DNA of 6,558 bases from Candidatus Poribacteria bacterium (GTDB lineage: Bacteria > Poribacteria > WGA-4E > WGA-3G), in assembly GCA_009845505.1 (NCBI GenBank), contig VXZL01000260.1, forward strand, positions 5,761-12,318, given 5' to 3'. Position 1 is the stretch's first letter; each line of letters opens with the position of its first letter. The notes below the pieces were generated by a model. The model worked only from the letters and a program-made list of their open reading frames with translations. It was not told where the DNA came from and searched no databases. The position numbers and the translations under genes were made by a program. Positions 1 to 6,386 of the stretch are shown here, piece by piece.

Positions 1-1206
1 GTCAGCGAGTGGCAGTTCGCCAGTGTCTACCTCTTTCTCTGAGTCTTCTGGTCCCGCGACGGCACCCATGAAAGCGATGTTGTATTTGTTGTATTTTCCA
101 ATAACTTTTCCACCACCGAGTAAGTTTTCAACCCGTCGGCTGTAGAATAGATCCAGAGGCATCTGAAAGAGTTCGTTGCCTTCAAGGAAAAATGGGCGTT
201 TTTCTGGGAAACGCAGCGGGATGTCCGTAAGGTTTACGAGATCCGGATCCGCCTCAATTTGCGCGAAGTCTGGATTTAAGGTCAAATCAATTGTGAAGTC
301 TGCGATGGGGTACCGAAGGTCTAACCCAGCGTCTGGTTGCAGTGCGGTGGTTGTTTCACCTTCAACGGGGTGCCGCACTTGTGGTCTGAGCGTGGCGTAA
401 GGTTTGAACTTCACGGGTCGTTTTGTAACGAGATCTGCAATTGGTAAGTCGGTGAGTTGCCCGAATCTTGACACAGCATATTGGCGTTCTCCGATATCTG
501 CCCACGTCTGTTCTTCTGCTGGGACTTCATCGTTGCGCCAGAAGTTGATGCCCCAAGTTGCCGTGTCCATCCCTTTTGGGAATCGGAGTTCGGCAAACGG
601 GATAGCGAATTCTGCTGTCCACTTATCTGTTTCTTCGCTGGCTTGACCTTGCCAATCGCAATCCCACGAAATGGCGGTACCAATCATAGACTGCCCCGTG
701 CGCCGATTTGACCCCTCATTAATGAGTCTCCGATCGGTTTGTGTCCCGAGAGGGTTCAAGGCAAAGGCGTAGCAGTTCCTGCCATCAAGGAAGGTGTCGA
801 TGAGGACCTCGACATGGTCATCGGAGAAGAAAAAGGAATCGCGTCGTGTTAGGTTCGCAGCGAGCCGACTCATGTCGGTTTTGAAACATTCAAATGCGAT
901 ATAGAGATTATTCGCATCGTAGGCAACGTAGATGGTGGTTGGCTGCGTTGCAAGTTCTCCACGCTGCGGTTCAAATTGGAGCAATTCACCAGTCTTGGCA
1001 CTCTTTTGCCAGCAGCGGTCATCCAATTTTCCATCGATTTTTGGAGGTGTTTCAATACGGACGGCTTTAATCGTTCGGTTCGTCTGGATTTCGGGGACAT
1101 CATTATTTGTGTCAGCAGGCGATACCCGAAGATTCCACAAACAGAGGACGAGGTAGGCTGCTAATATTAGATATGGGCGGGCAAGTCGTGCCCTAATTGT
1201 TCGCAT
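1..1206 (-). CDS. CBM9-like/DUF5916 outer-membrane protein, 3'-truncated by window edge
   Basis: This is an open frame of 402 codons from an ATG at 1206 leftward, with no stop before the edge, so the C-terminal part is missing. Residues about 12-31 are a hydrophobic export signal after a basic start (RTIRARLAR), with a plausible cleavage near SPA-D. Residues about 48-255 resemble the CBM9-like fold found at the front of this family, opening with the motif IDGKLDD..W (57-66). From about 265 the DUF5916 region begins; its hallmark strings are LNPDFAQIEADPDLVNL (310-326), FPEKRPFFLEG (333-343), FYSRR (354-358) and GGGKVIGKYNKYNI (364-377). Complete family members are usually about twice this long and end in a predicted beta-barrel; that part lies outside. 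The family is thought to be outer-membrane; its substrate is unknown, and sugar binding is only inferred from the CBM9-like fold. An in-frame stop lies just upstream and no other start codon falls between, so the ATG is fixed. It is divergent from the plus-strand cluster. Confidence 0.93.
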   Translation of the reverse strand, partial: MRTIRARLARPYLILAAYLVLCLWNLRVSPADTNNDVPEIQTNRTIKAVRIETPPKIDGKLDDRCWQKSAKTGELLQFEPQRGELATQPTTIYVAYDANNLYIAFECFKTDMSRLAANLTRRDSFFFSDDHVEVLIDTFLDGRNCYAFALNPLGTQTDRRLINEGSNRRTGQSMIGTAISWDCDWQGQASEETDKWTAEFAIPFAELRFPKGMDTATWGINFWRNDEVPAEEQTWADIGERQYAVSRFGQLTDLPIADLVTKRPVKFKPYATLRPQVRHPVEGETTTALQPDAGLDLRYPIADFTIDLTLNPDFAQIEADPDLVNLTDIPLRFPEKRPFFLEGNELFQMPLDLFYSRRVENLLGGGKVIGKYNKYNIAFMGAVAGPEDSEKEVDTGELPLAD

Positions 1207-1224
1207 TGGTTTATGTCTTGAGTG

Positions 1225-1230
1225 CCTCCT
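1225..1230 (-). promoter_or_regulatory. Strong but distant Shine-Dalgarno (AGGAGG) for the DUF5916 gene
   Basis: Read on the minus strand, a perfect AGGAGG ends 18 bases before the ATG at 1206, well beyond the usual 5-10 bases. No ATG, GTG or TTG occurs at a better distance in any frame, so either this spacing is tolerated or the leader folds to shorten it. The sequence match is certain; its use as the ribosome-binding site is inferred. Confidence 0.6.
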
Positions 1231-1252
1231 TTTGCTATCGGTCTATTTTACG

Positions 1253-1281
1253 ATTTTAGCAGAGAATGGTTTTTCTGTCAA
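1253..1281 (-). promoter_or_regulatory. Near-consensus sigma-70-type promoter for the DUF5916 gene
   Basis: On the minus strand a perfect -35 box TTGACA (1281-1276) is followed by exactly 17 bases and a -10 box TAAAAT (1258-1253), five of six matches to TATAAT. Transcription would start near 1246, giving a leader of about 40 bases that contains the AGGAGG. A second TAAAAT lies 8 bases further on (1250-1245). The position directly in front of a divergently oriented gene supports a real promoter. Activity has to be inferred, since sigma-70 preferences in this organism are unknown. Confidence 0.72.
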
Positions 1282-1283
1282 GG

Positions 1284-1344
1284 CGAAAAAGTGAGCGTTT
1301 ATCTTCATTTTAGGCAGAAACCCTTCGAGTGAAAGCACTTTTCG
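1284..1344. repeat. Imperfect inverted repeat in the divergent intergenic region
   Basis: CGAAAAAGTG at 1284-1293 and CACTTTTCG at 1336-1344 are reverse complements apart from one extra A in the left arm, separated by 42 bases. The left arm starts 3 bases upstream of the leftward -35 box. It could be a split operator for a regulator of one or both divergent genes, but a match this short may be chance. The rest of the 272-base gap (1207-1478) holds the two promoter candidates, and I see no other gene or RNA in it. Confidence 0.25.
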
Positions 1345-1395
1345 GTATTCTGTGCTAATCTTCTGATCTGCCGATGTAAACCGAATTAAATGGAT

Positions 1396-1425
1396 TTGCG
1401 TTTCTATAGCCAATTGCGTTATCAT
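1396..1425 (+). promoter_or_regulatory. Weak candidate promoter for the plus-strand cluster
   Basis: TTGCGT (1396-1401), 18 bases, then TATCAT (1420-1425). The -10 box matches the sigma-70 consensus at five of six positions, and the -35 box at four of six. It lies 54 bases before the GTG at 1479 in an AT-rich stretch, the expected place for the promoter of the PorV-like gene and whatever is co-transcribed with it. Other AT-rich hexamers nearby could serve equally well, so this is a tentative call. Confidence 0.35.
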
Positions 1426-1462
1426 ATTAAGTGTTGAACGCGTAAAAATAAAATTAAACAAA

Positions 1463-1468
1463 GAGGAG
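1463..1468 (+). promoter_or_regulatory. Shine-Dalgarno (GAGGAG) that decides a GTG start
   Basis: GAGGAG ends 10 bases before the GTG at 1479. No ATG, GTG or TTG closer to it would preserve the signal peptide, and the GTG yields a basic N-terminus (GCFRRK) followed by a hydrophobic core, as expected for an exported protein. Confidence 0.75.
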
Positions 1469-1478
1469 CTATAGTTCA

Positions 1479-2603
1479 GTGGGCTGTTTTAGACGCAAAA
1501 TCTTCATATTACTTTTATTGACTGCCATTTTTCTGCCAGTCGCCGCATTGGCTGGACCTGGACGGACAGGTGCGCAAATCTTGAACCTTGGCGGCGGGGC
1601 ACGGGCACGGGCACTCGGAGATGCTTTTTCTGCGATGTCTGGTGATGTGACGACATCGCTCTGGAATCCGAGTGGGCTTGCCGATATGCCTGAGAGCAAA
1701 CTCCGCTCCGGCAAGGAAGCCGGGCAAGCCTCAATGTTTTATACCGATTACAGCGCGCCTTTCGGAGAGGCAGGCGAAGGCTTATACTATACTTTTATCT
1801 CTGGTGCGATGCCTCTCGGAGATATTGGAACTGTCGGGGCAACCCTCCAGATGCAAGGACAGGGGACGATCGCGGTGACATCCGACTCTCCTGACGTTCT
1901 GCGTGAGGAGAGTCTCGGCACGAACTTCGCTTTGACATTCTCTTATGCCGATCGGATTACGGAATCCTTATCGGCAGGTATCAACGGCAAGATGATTCGG
2001 ATGGTCCTTGGCCGCGAAAGCGGTACCTCTTATGCTGTGGATCTCGGTATGCAATACCGCTTTCCTTTCGATCTTATACCCACAACGGTCGGTGCCGCAA
2101 TCCAGAACGTCGGCCCGGGTATCTCATTTATTGACGAGAACCAAGCGGATCCATTACCTCGATTTTTACGGCTCGGGACTTCGATGAGTCTCTACCAAGA
2201 TAGGTACAATCACCTCCGCCTTGTTAGTGGTATTACAGCGTATATTGATAAGTTGACAGAAGATGAACATGAATTAGCTGTAGACTTGGACCGACTTAAC
2301 GCTGAAAGAGAGGAGAAACTTACGTCGGAGCAGTTGCTTTCCGATCGCGGTGTCGGTATCCGTGCATTTGAGTGGCGACATCTTCAGAAGAATCTCGGTT
2401 TGGAGTACTGGCTCGGTGGTATATTGGCATTACGGGTCGGTTACAAGTCTGAACCCGGCATTCACTTGCCAGACTGGACAGATCACATTACCGCCGGTAT
2501 CGGGGTCCAGGTCTATCTATTCAATATCGACTTTACAATCGGACCGAGTTTTGGTCCAAGCCGCGCGCGACTCTATGAAACCACTGCGATCTTCATCTTT
2601 TAG
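1479..2603 (+). CDS. PorV/PorQ-family outer-membrane beta-barrel protein
   Basis: The 374-residue product is complete. Residues 1-25 form a signal peptide: basic FRRK, a hydrophobic core (8-20) and an ALA-G cleavage site. The mature N-terminus carries the family signature: LNLGGGARARALGDAFSAMS (35-54) followed by LWNPSGLA (61-68), the conserved WNP-GLA turn. Alternating hydrophobic strands follow, with a second family motif at 207-216 (AAIQNVGPGI) and the LPRFLRLG segment at 226-233. A charged stretch (about 258-290, rich in E, D, K and R) is probably a surface loop. The last residues alternate hydrophobics and end in Phe, as beta-barrel proteins normally do for BAM-dependent insertion. In Bacteroidota PorV serves type IX secretion, but most homologues outside that group have no assigned role, and nothing else of that system is visible here. 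The GTG start is supported by GAGGAG at 1463. The next gene follows after 17 bases, suggesting an operon of envelope genes. Confidence 0.88.
   Translation: MGCFRRKIFILLLLTAIFLPVAALAGPGRTGAQILNLGGGARARALGDAFSAMSGDVTTSLWNPSGLADMPESKLRSGKEAGQASMFYTDYSAPFGEAGEGLYYTFISGAMPLGDIGTVGATLQMQGQGTIAVTSDSPDVLREESLGTNFALTFSYADRITESLSAGINGKMIRMVLGRESGTSYAVDLGMQYRFPFDLIPTTVGAAIQNVGPGISFIDENQADPLPRFLRLGTSMSLYQDRYNHLRLVSGITAYIDKLTEDEHELAVDLDRLNAEREEKLTSEQLLSDRGVGIRAFEWRHLQKNLGLEYWLGGILALRVGYKSEPGIHLPDWTDHITAGIGVQVYLFNIDFTIGPSFGPSRARLYETTAIFIF
1597..1614 (+). repeat. Three tandem GGGCAC hexamers inside the PorV-like gene
   Basis: The hexamer GGGCAC is repeated three times without interruption and encodes the alternating Ala-Arg-Ala-Arg-Ala run of the family signature (residues 41-45). 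Slippage by one unit would add or remove an Arg-Ala pair without breaking the frame. The composition is explained by the conserved motif, so this may have no role of its own. Confidence 0.7.
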
Positions 2604-2620
2604 AAGGAAAACAACGAAAA

Positions 2621-3436
2621 GTGAAATTTAAGACCTACATTTTAGTAATCCTGTTGATATTCTATTCAGCATCTGGTGTCTGTTTAGCGTCCGAAGGTTC
2701 CCACGCCCAGCTGTTCACGGCTTTCTATTTGGATTCCGCGCTCGGTACGCGTACACTCGCCAATCAATCCCCTGTTACTATGGAGGCGACACAGGGGTTA
2801 CAACCGCGGAAGTCTCCGAACGAAGCGTTCCTCTACTCCCTGGTCGTTCCCGGCATGGGGCAACTTTATACCGGTGCCAAGCGCGGATACGTTTATCTGG
2901 CTGCGGAGGTAGGGCTGCTTACAACCTATTTTATGCTGCGAAACAGTGCTTCAAACACGCGCGAGGATTATCGCGATGTCGTCAGACAGCATGTAATTTT
3001 TGACGGTCCTGGCTCCTTTGAGGATTGGGACCCGATTGAAGATTTTGAACACGCGACGCAATATGAGAATTGGGACCACGTTTACGATTCAGAGGAGACT
3101 CGAAAGCGCACTGGCAAATGGTACTGGGACGATGCGAAATCGTTTAAAGATGAAGCCGATGTAGACATAGAGTTTGATTCGCCGCATCGCTTGGCGGCTT
3201 TCGACTTACGGCAGCAAGCCAACGACACCTTTCAACTTGCCCGTACAGTGTTAGGCATGGCGATCCTCAACCACGTCGTCAGTGCTGTGGAAGCGCGCAT
3301 TACAACGAAACGTATCAATACGCGCTTGCAAAACACGCCAACGCAAACAAAAGCGGGAGCGTTTGAGATAGATGTCCAAACTGACATATCGGCGCGGACA
3401 CTCGCGGGGGTGCTTGTCCTGCGAAAAAGATTTTAA
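2621..3436 (+). CDS. DUF5683-like membrane protein with signal sequence
   Basis: The 271-residue product has a GTG start preceded by GAAGGA (2603-2608), 12 bases upstream. Residues 5-24 are a hydrophobic signal with a probable CLA-S cleavage; the single Cys does not sit in a good lipobox. The recognisable core is residues 68-106: SLVVPGMGQLYTGAKRGY (73-90), the P-G-x-G-Q-x-Y-x-G turn typical of DUF5683, leading into a membrane segment (about 89-106). A second hydrophobic segment with the family-like ILNHVVSAVEA end lies at 207-225. Between them (107-200) is a strongly acidic, Trp-rich soluble stretch with two similar octads, EDWDPIED (134-141) and ENWDHVYD (149-156). The C-terminus ends LVLRKRF. 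The biochemical role of DUF5683 is unknown to me. The 17-base gap from the PorV-like gene suggests a shared envelope function. Family call is moderately sure; membrane location is likely. Confidence 0.78.
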   Translation: MKFKTYILVILLIFYSASGVCLASEGSHAQLFTAFYLDSALGTRTLANQSPVTMEATQGLQPRKSPNEAFLYSLVVPGMGQLYTGAKRGYVYLAAEVGLLTTYFMLRNSASNTREDYRDVVRQHVIFDGPGSFEDWDPIEDFEHATQYENWDHVYDSEETRKRTGKWYWDDAKSFKDEADVDIEFDSPHRLAAFDLRQQANDTFQLARTVLGMAILNHVVSAVEARITTKRINTRLQNTPTQTKAGAFEIDVQTDISARTLAGVLVLRKRF

Positions 3437-3447
3437 AGGAGAAACCT

Positions 3448-4386
3448 ATGCCATCAGAGATACCACAACTTTTAGAAGATCTCAATTCGGTTACTGCGAT
3501 TCCCATTATTCCTTTCAAAGACGGCAAAATTGATTACACTGGACATGCGAAAAATGTTGACTATTTGATGCGCAATAACTATCTCGATCAGGGACGAAAG
3601 CGCGTCATCGCTATTGCTGGAACAAGCCTCATCCATCACATTAGTGAGACGGAACAACTCCGATTGATTGACAAAACTGGACAGCAAATAGGAGATGACG
3701 GTATCCTCATGTCTGGCATTGTCCCAAACCCTATCCGCCAAGCCGGTCAACTCATTGAAGCACAGAGCGAACTCCAAAGGCCACCGGATGTGTATCTGCT
3801 CATGCCGTTAACGGGTGTCTCGAATCCAGAAGGGATTTATGACGCGTACATGAAGTTCGGTGAGACGTATGGTGCTGCTTGTGGTGCGCGTTTTCTCTAT
3901 TATTTCCGTCAGAAACGCGATCTCTCCGCCGTTATCCGCCTACTCAACGATTCTCCACATTTCGTCGGTGTGAAGATTGGAACGGGTGAAGAAGATGTCC
4001 AAGCACTCATAGAGGGTGTTGGCGACAGTGGGATTGTGATGTGGGGTATTGGGGACAGATGCACGCGTCCGGCACAGTTGGGAACGAAAGGACATACCTC
4101 TGGTATTGCGGTCGCCTTTGCGCGTGCCTCGGATGAGATTAACAATGCCCAACGGCGTGGGGATTATGAAACCTCGGCACGCATTGAAGCCGACATCGCA
4201 CCGCTTGAAGAAATCCGTTTCATGAACGAACGCGTCTACAATTACTCCGCTGTCGTTGAAGTGATGCTCCTCAGTGGTTTTGACGATATTGAGGCGGGGG
4301 CTGGTGGTCCGTTTAATCCTCGCGTTCCGTCTGAAATTCAGGAACAACTCCGCAAAGTGATGCCAGACTTAAAGCCGTATCATTAG
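3448..4386 (+). CDS. DapA/NanA-superfamily aldolase or dehydratase, substrate unknown
   Basis: The 312-residue cytoplasmic TIM-barrel enzyme starts at an ATG with AAAGGAG (3435-3441) six bases upstream, overlapping the previous stop codon. It belongs to the class I, Schiff-base-forming pyruvate aldolase family. Visible landmarks: the N-terminal strand TAIPIIPF (16-23); AGTS at 57-60 in place of the G-T-T-G-E pyruvate-binding loop of true DapA; FLYYFRQ (149-155) giving the catalytic Tyr (151 or 152); and VGVKIGTGE (173-181) with K176 as the expected Schiff-base lysine. A glycine-rich GIGDRCTRPAQLGTKG follows at 200-215. The Tyr-x-Arg spacing (152-154) is closer to that of the dehydratase group such as 5-dehydro-4-deoxyglucarate dehydratase than to the Y-N-V-P-x-R of DapA, so lysine biosynthesis is unlikely. 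The substrate, perhaps a sugar acid or keto acid, cannot be told from sequence. It lies 11 bases after the DUF5683-like gene and 11 before rqcH. Confidence 0.9.
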   Translation: MPSEIPQLLEDLNSVTAIPIIPFKDGKIDYTGHAKNVDYLMRNNYLDQGRKRVIAIAGTSLIHHISETEQLRLIDKTGQQIGDDGILMSGIVPNPIRQAGQLIEAQSELQRPPDVYLLMPLTGVSNPEGIYDAYMKFGETYGAACGARFLYYFRQKRDLSAVIRLLNDSPHFVGVKIGTGEEDVQALIEGVGDSGIVMWGIGDRCTRPAQLGTKGHTSGIAVAFARASDEINNAQRRGDYETSARIEADIAPLEEIRFMNERVYNYSAVVEVMLLSGFDDIEAGAGGPFNPRVPSEIQEQLRKVMPDLKPYH

Positions 4387-4396
4387 GGACAAGGAA
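4385..4396 (+). promoter_or_regulatory. Two overlapping Shine-Dalgarno candidates for rqcH
   Basis: AGGGA (4385-4389) overlaps the preceding TAG stop and ends 8 bases before the ATG at 4398, a normal distance. AAGGA (4391-4395) is the second candidate but lies only 2 bases from the ATG. The first is the more likely site, and its overlap with the stop suggests translational coupling. Confidence 0.5.
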
Positions 4397-4397
4397 C

Positions 4398-6107
4398 ATG
4401 TCTTTTGATAGTTTAGCCCTCCGCCATGTAGTTCATGAGCTCCGCGATGCGCTTGTAGGCACGACGATTCGCCACATTGAACAGGCGAATGCGGACACCT
4501 TTTCGTTCAAGGTCGGTCGCGGGGCAGAAACGCATTGGCTGACCTTATCGGCGAATTCACTGCATGCCCGGGCACATCTTATTGAGAAACCGCCCCCTGG
4601 GCAGAAGCAGTCCTATCTCGCAGATTTCCTTGCAACGCATCTCAGGCGTGGCACAATCACTGCGATTGAGCAACTCGGTTGGGATCGGATACTTAAGATA
4701 ACCGTTCAACCTGTCTCCGATGACCCTATCCAACCCTCTCCAAAAGCCCTTATCGCAGAATTCATGGGCAAATATAGCAACATCATCCTCATCGATACAG
4801 CAGACGATCGGATTTTGGAAAGTTTCAAGCGCATTGATGAGACAATGAGTCGGCATCGCGAGATTTTGCCGGGTGAGACCTACACCTTACCGCCGCAACA
4901 GAAGAAGGCAGATCCGCTAACGTTAGACGAGACGGCGTTGACTGAACTCGTCGGTGGGCAGGAACAGGTGGGTTGGCGGCAGCTTTTTAATAAGATTGAT
5001 GGTTTCAGTCCGACGCTCGCAAAAGAGGTTGTCGCACGGGCAACGGATGCGGGACTCTGGGCTGCCTATCAGCAGGTTATTGCTTATTTCGATTCTGAGC
5101 ATGCCACACCACAACTGTTGATGGATAGTAGGGAACCGGTTGCAGCGGCACCGCTGCCGTTATATCAATTCCCGCACGCCTCCTGCCAACCCTTTGACAC
5201 AATGAGCGAGGCACTCAGTGCATATTACGGTGCAATTACACTGAAGGCGCAGATGGATTCGGAACGGCGTGCCCTCACACAGGCGTTGAAGAGACAAGGG
5301 AACCTACGCCAACGGAAAGCGGATGGACTTTGTAAGGATTTAGAACGCGCCGAAAAATCTGAAGATTATCGCATTCAGGGTGAATTGCTTTTTGCCAATT
5401 TACATGCTATTACCCGTGGACAAACAGAGGTCGAATTGCAAAACTATTACAGTCCTGAACTGGAGATGCTATCAATTCCACTCAATCCTGAACAGACACC
5501 TTCCGACAATGCACAAGCCTATTTCAAGAAATACACGAAGGCGAAACGCGGACGCTCGCGTATCCTGCAGTTAATTTCGGACCTGGAGGCGGAACAAGAG
5601 ACGCTCCGGCTTTATGCTTCCAAATTGGAGGATGCTGACACTTTAAAAGCATTGCAGCAGCTGCGCCTCGAGTTTGTTAAAAACGGCTATATTAAGGCAT
5701 CCCAGCATGGGAAACAGAAACAGGATGTCAGTGAAGGTCCCTTCCGAAGATATACCTCTACTAACGGATTTCAGATATATGTTGGTCGGAACAGCCAATC
5801 GAACGATCTACTCTTGCGTCAGATTGCCAAACCGCGTGATATGTGGCTCCATGCCAAACAGATTCACGGTTCCCACGTTATCATCCGTAACCCAGAGAAC
5901 CGACAAGATATTCCGATGCCGACGTTATTGCAGGCAGCGCAACTTGCTGCTTATTACAGCAAAGCGCATCATGCGAGCAACGTGCCTGTTGATTATACAT
6001 GGGCGCGATATGTGGTGAAGCGTAAGGGGAACGTTGCGGGATATGTGCATTATACGCGCGAAAAGACGTTGTATGTGGAGCCTGCTGTACCGAGGTCGAA
6101 AACGTAA
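4398..6107 (+). CDS. rqcH: NFACT-family ribosome quality-control factor RqcH
   Basis: The 569-residue product matches the length of Bacillus subtilis RqcH (about 570). RqcH binds large ribosomal subunits blocked by peptidyl-tRNA and directs alanine-tail synthesis, marking stalled chains for proteolysis; older annotations call it a fibronectin-binding protein. The NFACT-N domain (about 1-175) has MSFDSLALRHVVHEL at its start, the WDR motif (95-97, holding the conserved Asp-Arg pair) and EFMGKYSNIILID (121-133). A helix-hairpin-helix-like middle region follows (about 190-235, with GFSPTLAKEV). Two charged helical stretches (about 285-325 and 385-425) form the expected coiled-coil M domain. The NFACT-R domain (about 450-562) carries DMWLHAK (481-487), GSHVIIR (491-497) and VDYTWARYVVKRKGN (531-545). 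All key motifs are intact, so the protein should be active. Partners such as RqcP are not in the window. It follows the aldolase gene by 11 bases. Confidence 0.95.
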   Translation: MSFDSLALRHVVHELRDALVGTTIRHIEQANADTFSFKVGRGAETHWLTLSANSLHARAHLIEKPPPGQKQSYLADFLATHLRRGTITAIEQLGWDRILKITVQPVSDDPIQPSPKALIAEFMGKYSNIILIDTADDRILESFKRIDETMSRHREILPGETYTLPPQQKKADPLTLDETALTELVGGQEQVGWRQLFNKIDGFSPTLAKEVVARATDAGLWAAYQQVIAYFDSEHATPQLLMDSREPVAAAPLPLYQFPHASCQPFDTMSEALSAYYGAITLKAQMDSERRALTQALKRQGNLRQRKADGLCKDLERAEKSEDYRIQGELLFANLHAITRGQTEVELQNYYSPELEMLSIPLNPEQTPSDNAQAYFKKYTKAKRGRSRILQLISDLEAEQETLRLYASKLEDADTLKALQQLRLEFVKNGYIKASQHGKQKQDVSEGPFRRYTSTNGFQIYVGRNSQSNDLLLRQIAKPRDMWLHAKQIHGSHVIIRNPENRQDIPMPTLLQAAQLAAYYSKAHHASNVPVDYTWARYVVKRKGNVAGYVHYTREKTLYVEPAVPRSKT

Positions 6108-6135
6108 AAACCTTGCTTTCTATTGGGATTGTGTC

Positions 6136-6354
6136 ATGATTGAATATGAAGGCTATATCGAGGCTATTGATTTTGATCCAGAGATCGATCTCTTTCATGG
6201 AACGGTGATTAATACCAGCGACGTAATCACATTCTATGGGGCATCTGTAACTGAGCTCTGCGAAGAGATGCAGAAGTCAATTGAGGGCTATTTTGAATTC
6301 TGCAAAGAGCAAGGGAAGACACCAGAGAAGCCTGCTCAGATAGGTTCAACATAA
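6136..6354 (+). CDS. Short HicB-like protein lacking the DNA-binding domain
   Basis: The 72-residue product starts at an ATG at 6136. The frame is open further upstream, back into rqcH, but those codons overlap rqcH and encode no family-like sequence, whereas the family match begins exactly here (MIEYEGYIEAIDFDP). GGGA (6125-6128) is a weak ribosome-binding site 7 bases upstream. The rest fits the HicB partial RNase-H-like fold: FHGTVIN (20-26), VITFYGASVTELCEEM (30-45) and GYFEFCKEQGKTPEKP (51-66). HicB antitoxins normally run on for about 35-40 residues with a ribbon-helix-helix DNA-binding domain after this KP motif; here a stop follows six residues later, and I find no such domain in the other frames downstream. 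No hicA toxin gene precedes it, since only 28 bases separate it from rqcH. GC is about 42%, lower than rqcH. It may be an orphan regulator or a remnant. Confidence 0.8.
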   Translation: MIEYEGYIEAIDFDPEIDLFHGTVINTSDVITFYGASVTELCEEMQKSIEGYFEFCKEQGKTPEKPAQIGST

Positions 6355-6386
6355 CGGCGGATTCATAGAGAATAGGGAAATTTTGC

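Noticed and set aside
176..711. Plus-strand open frames of 74-80 codons at the left end
   Set aside because: They are antisense to the 402-codon DUF5916 gene, whose minus-strand frame carries clear family motifs throughout.
1328..1339. AGTG-AAAG-CACT hairpin followed by T residues as a terminator
   Set aside because: The stem is only 4 base pairs and the T run is 4 long, far too weak; it also lies between divergent genes where no transcript needs to end.
3940..4347. Minus-strand open frame of 135 codons opposite the aldolase gene
   Set aside because: It lies wholly antisense to a well-supported enzyme gene, has no recognisable family features and no convincing ribosome-binding site.
6034..6135. 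Longer upstream start for the HicB-like gene
   Set aside because: The extra 34 codons overlap the end of rqcH in another frame and are basic, low-complexity shadow sequence; family similarity starts exactly at the ATG at 6136.
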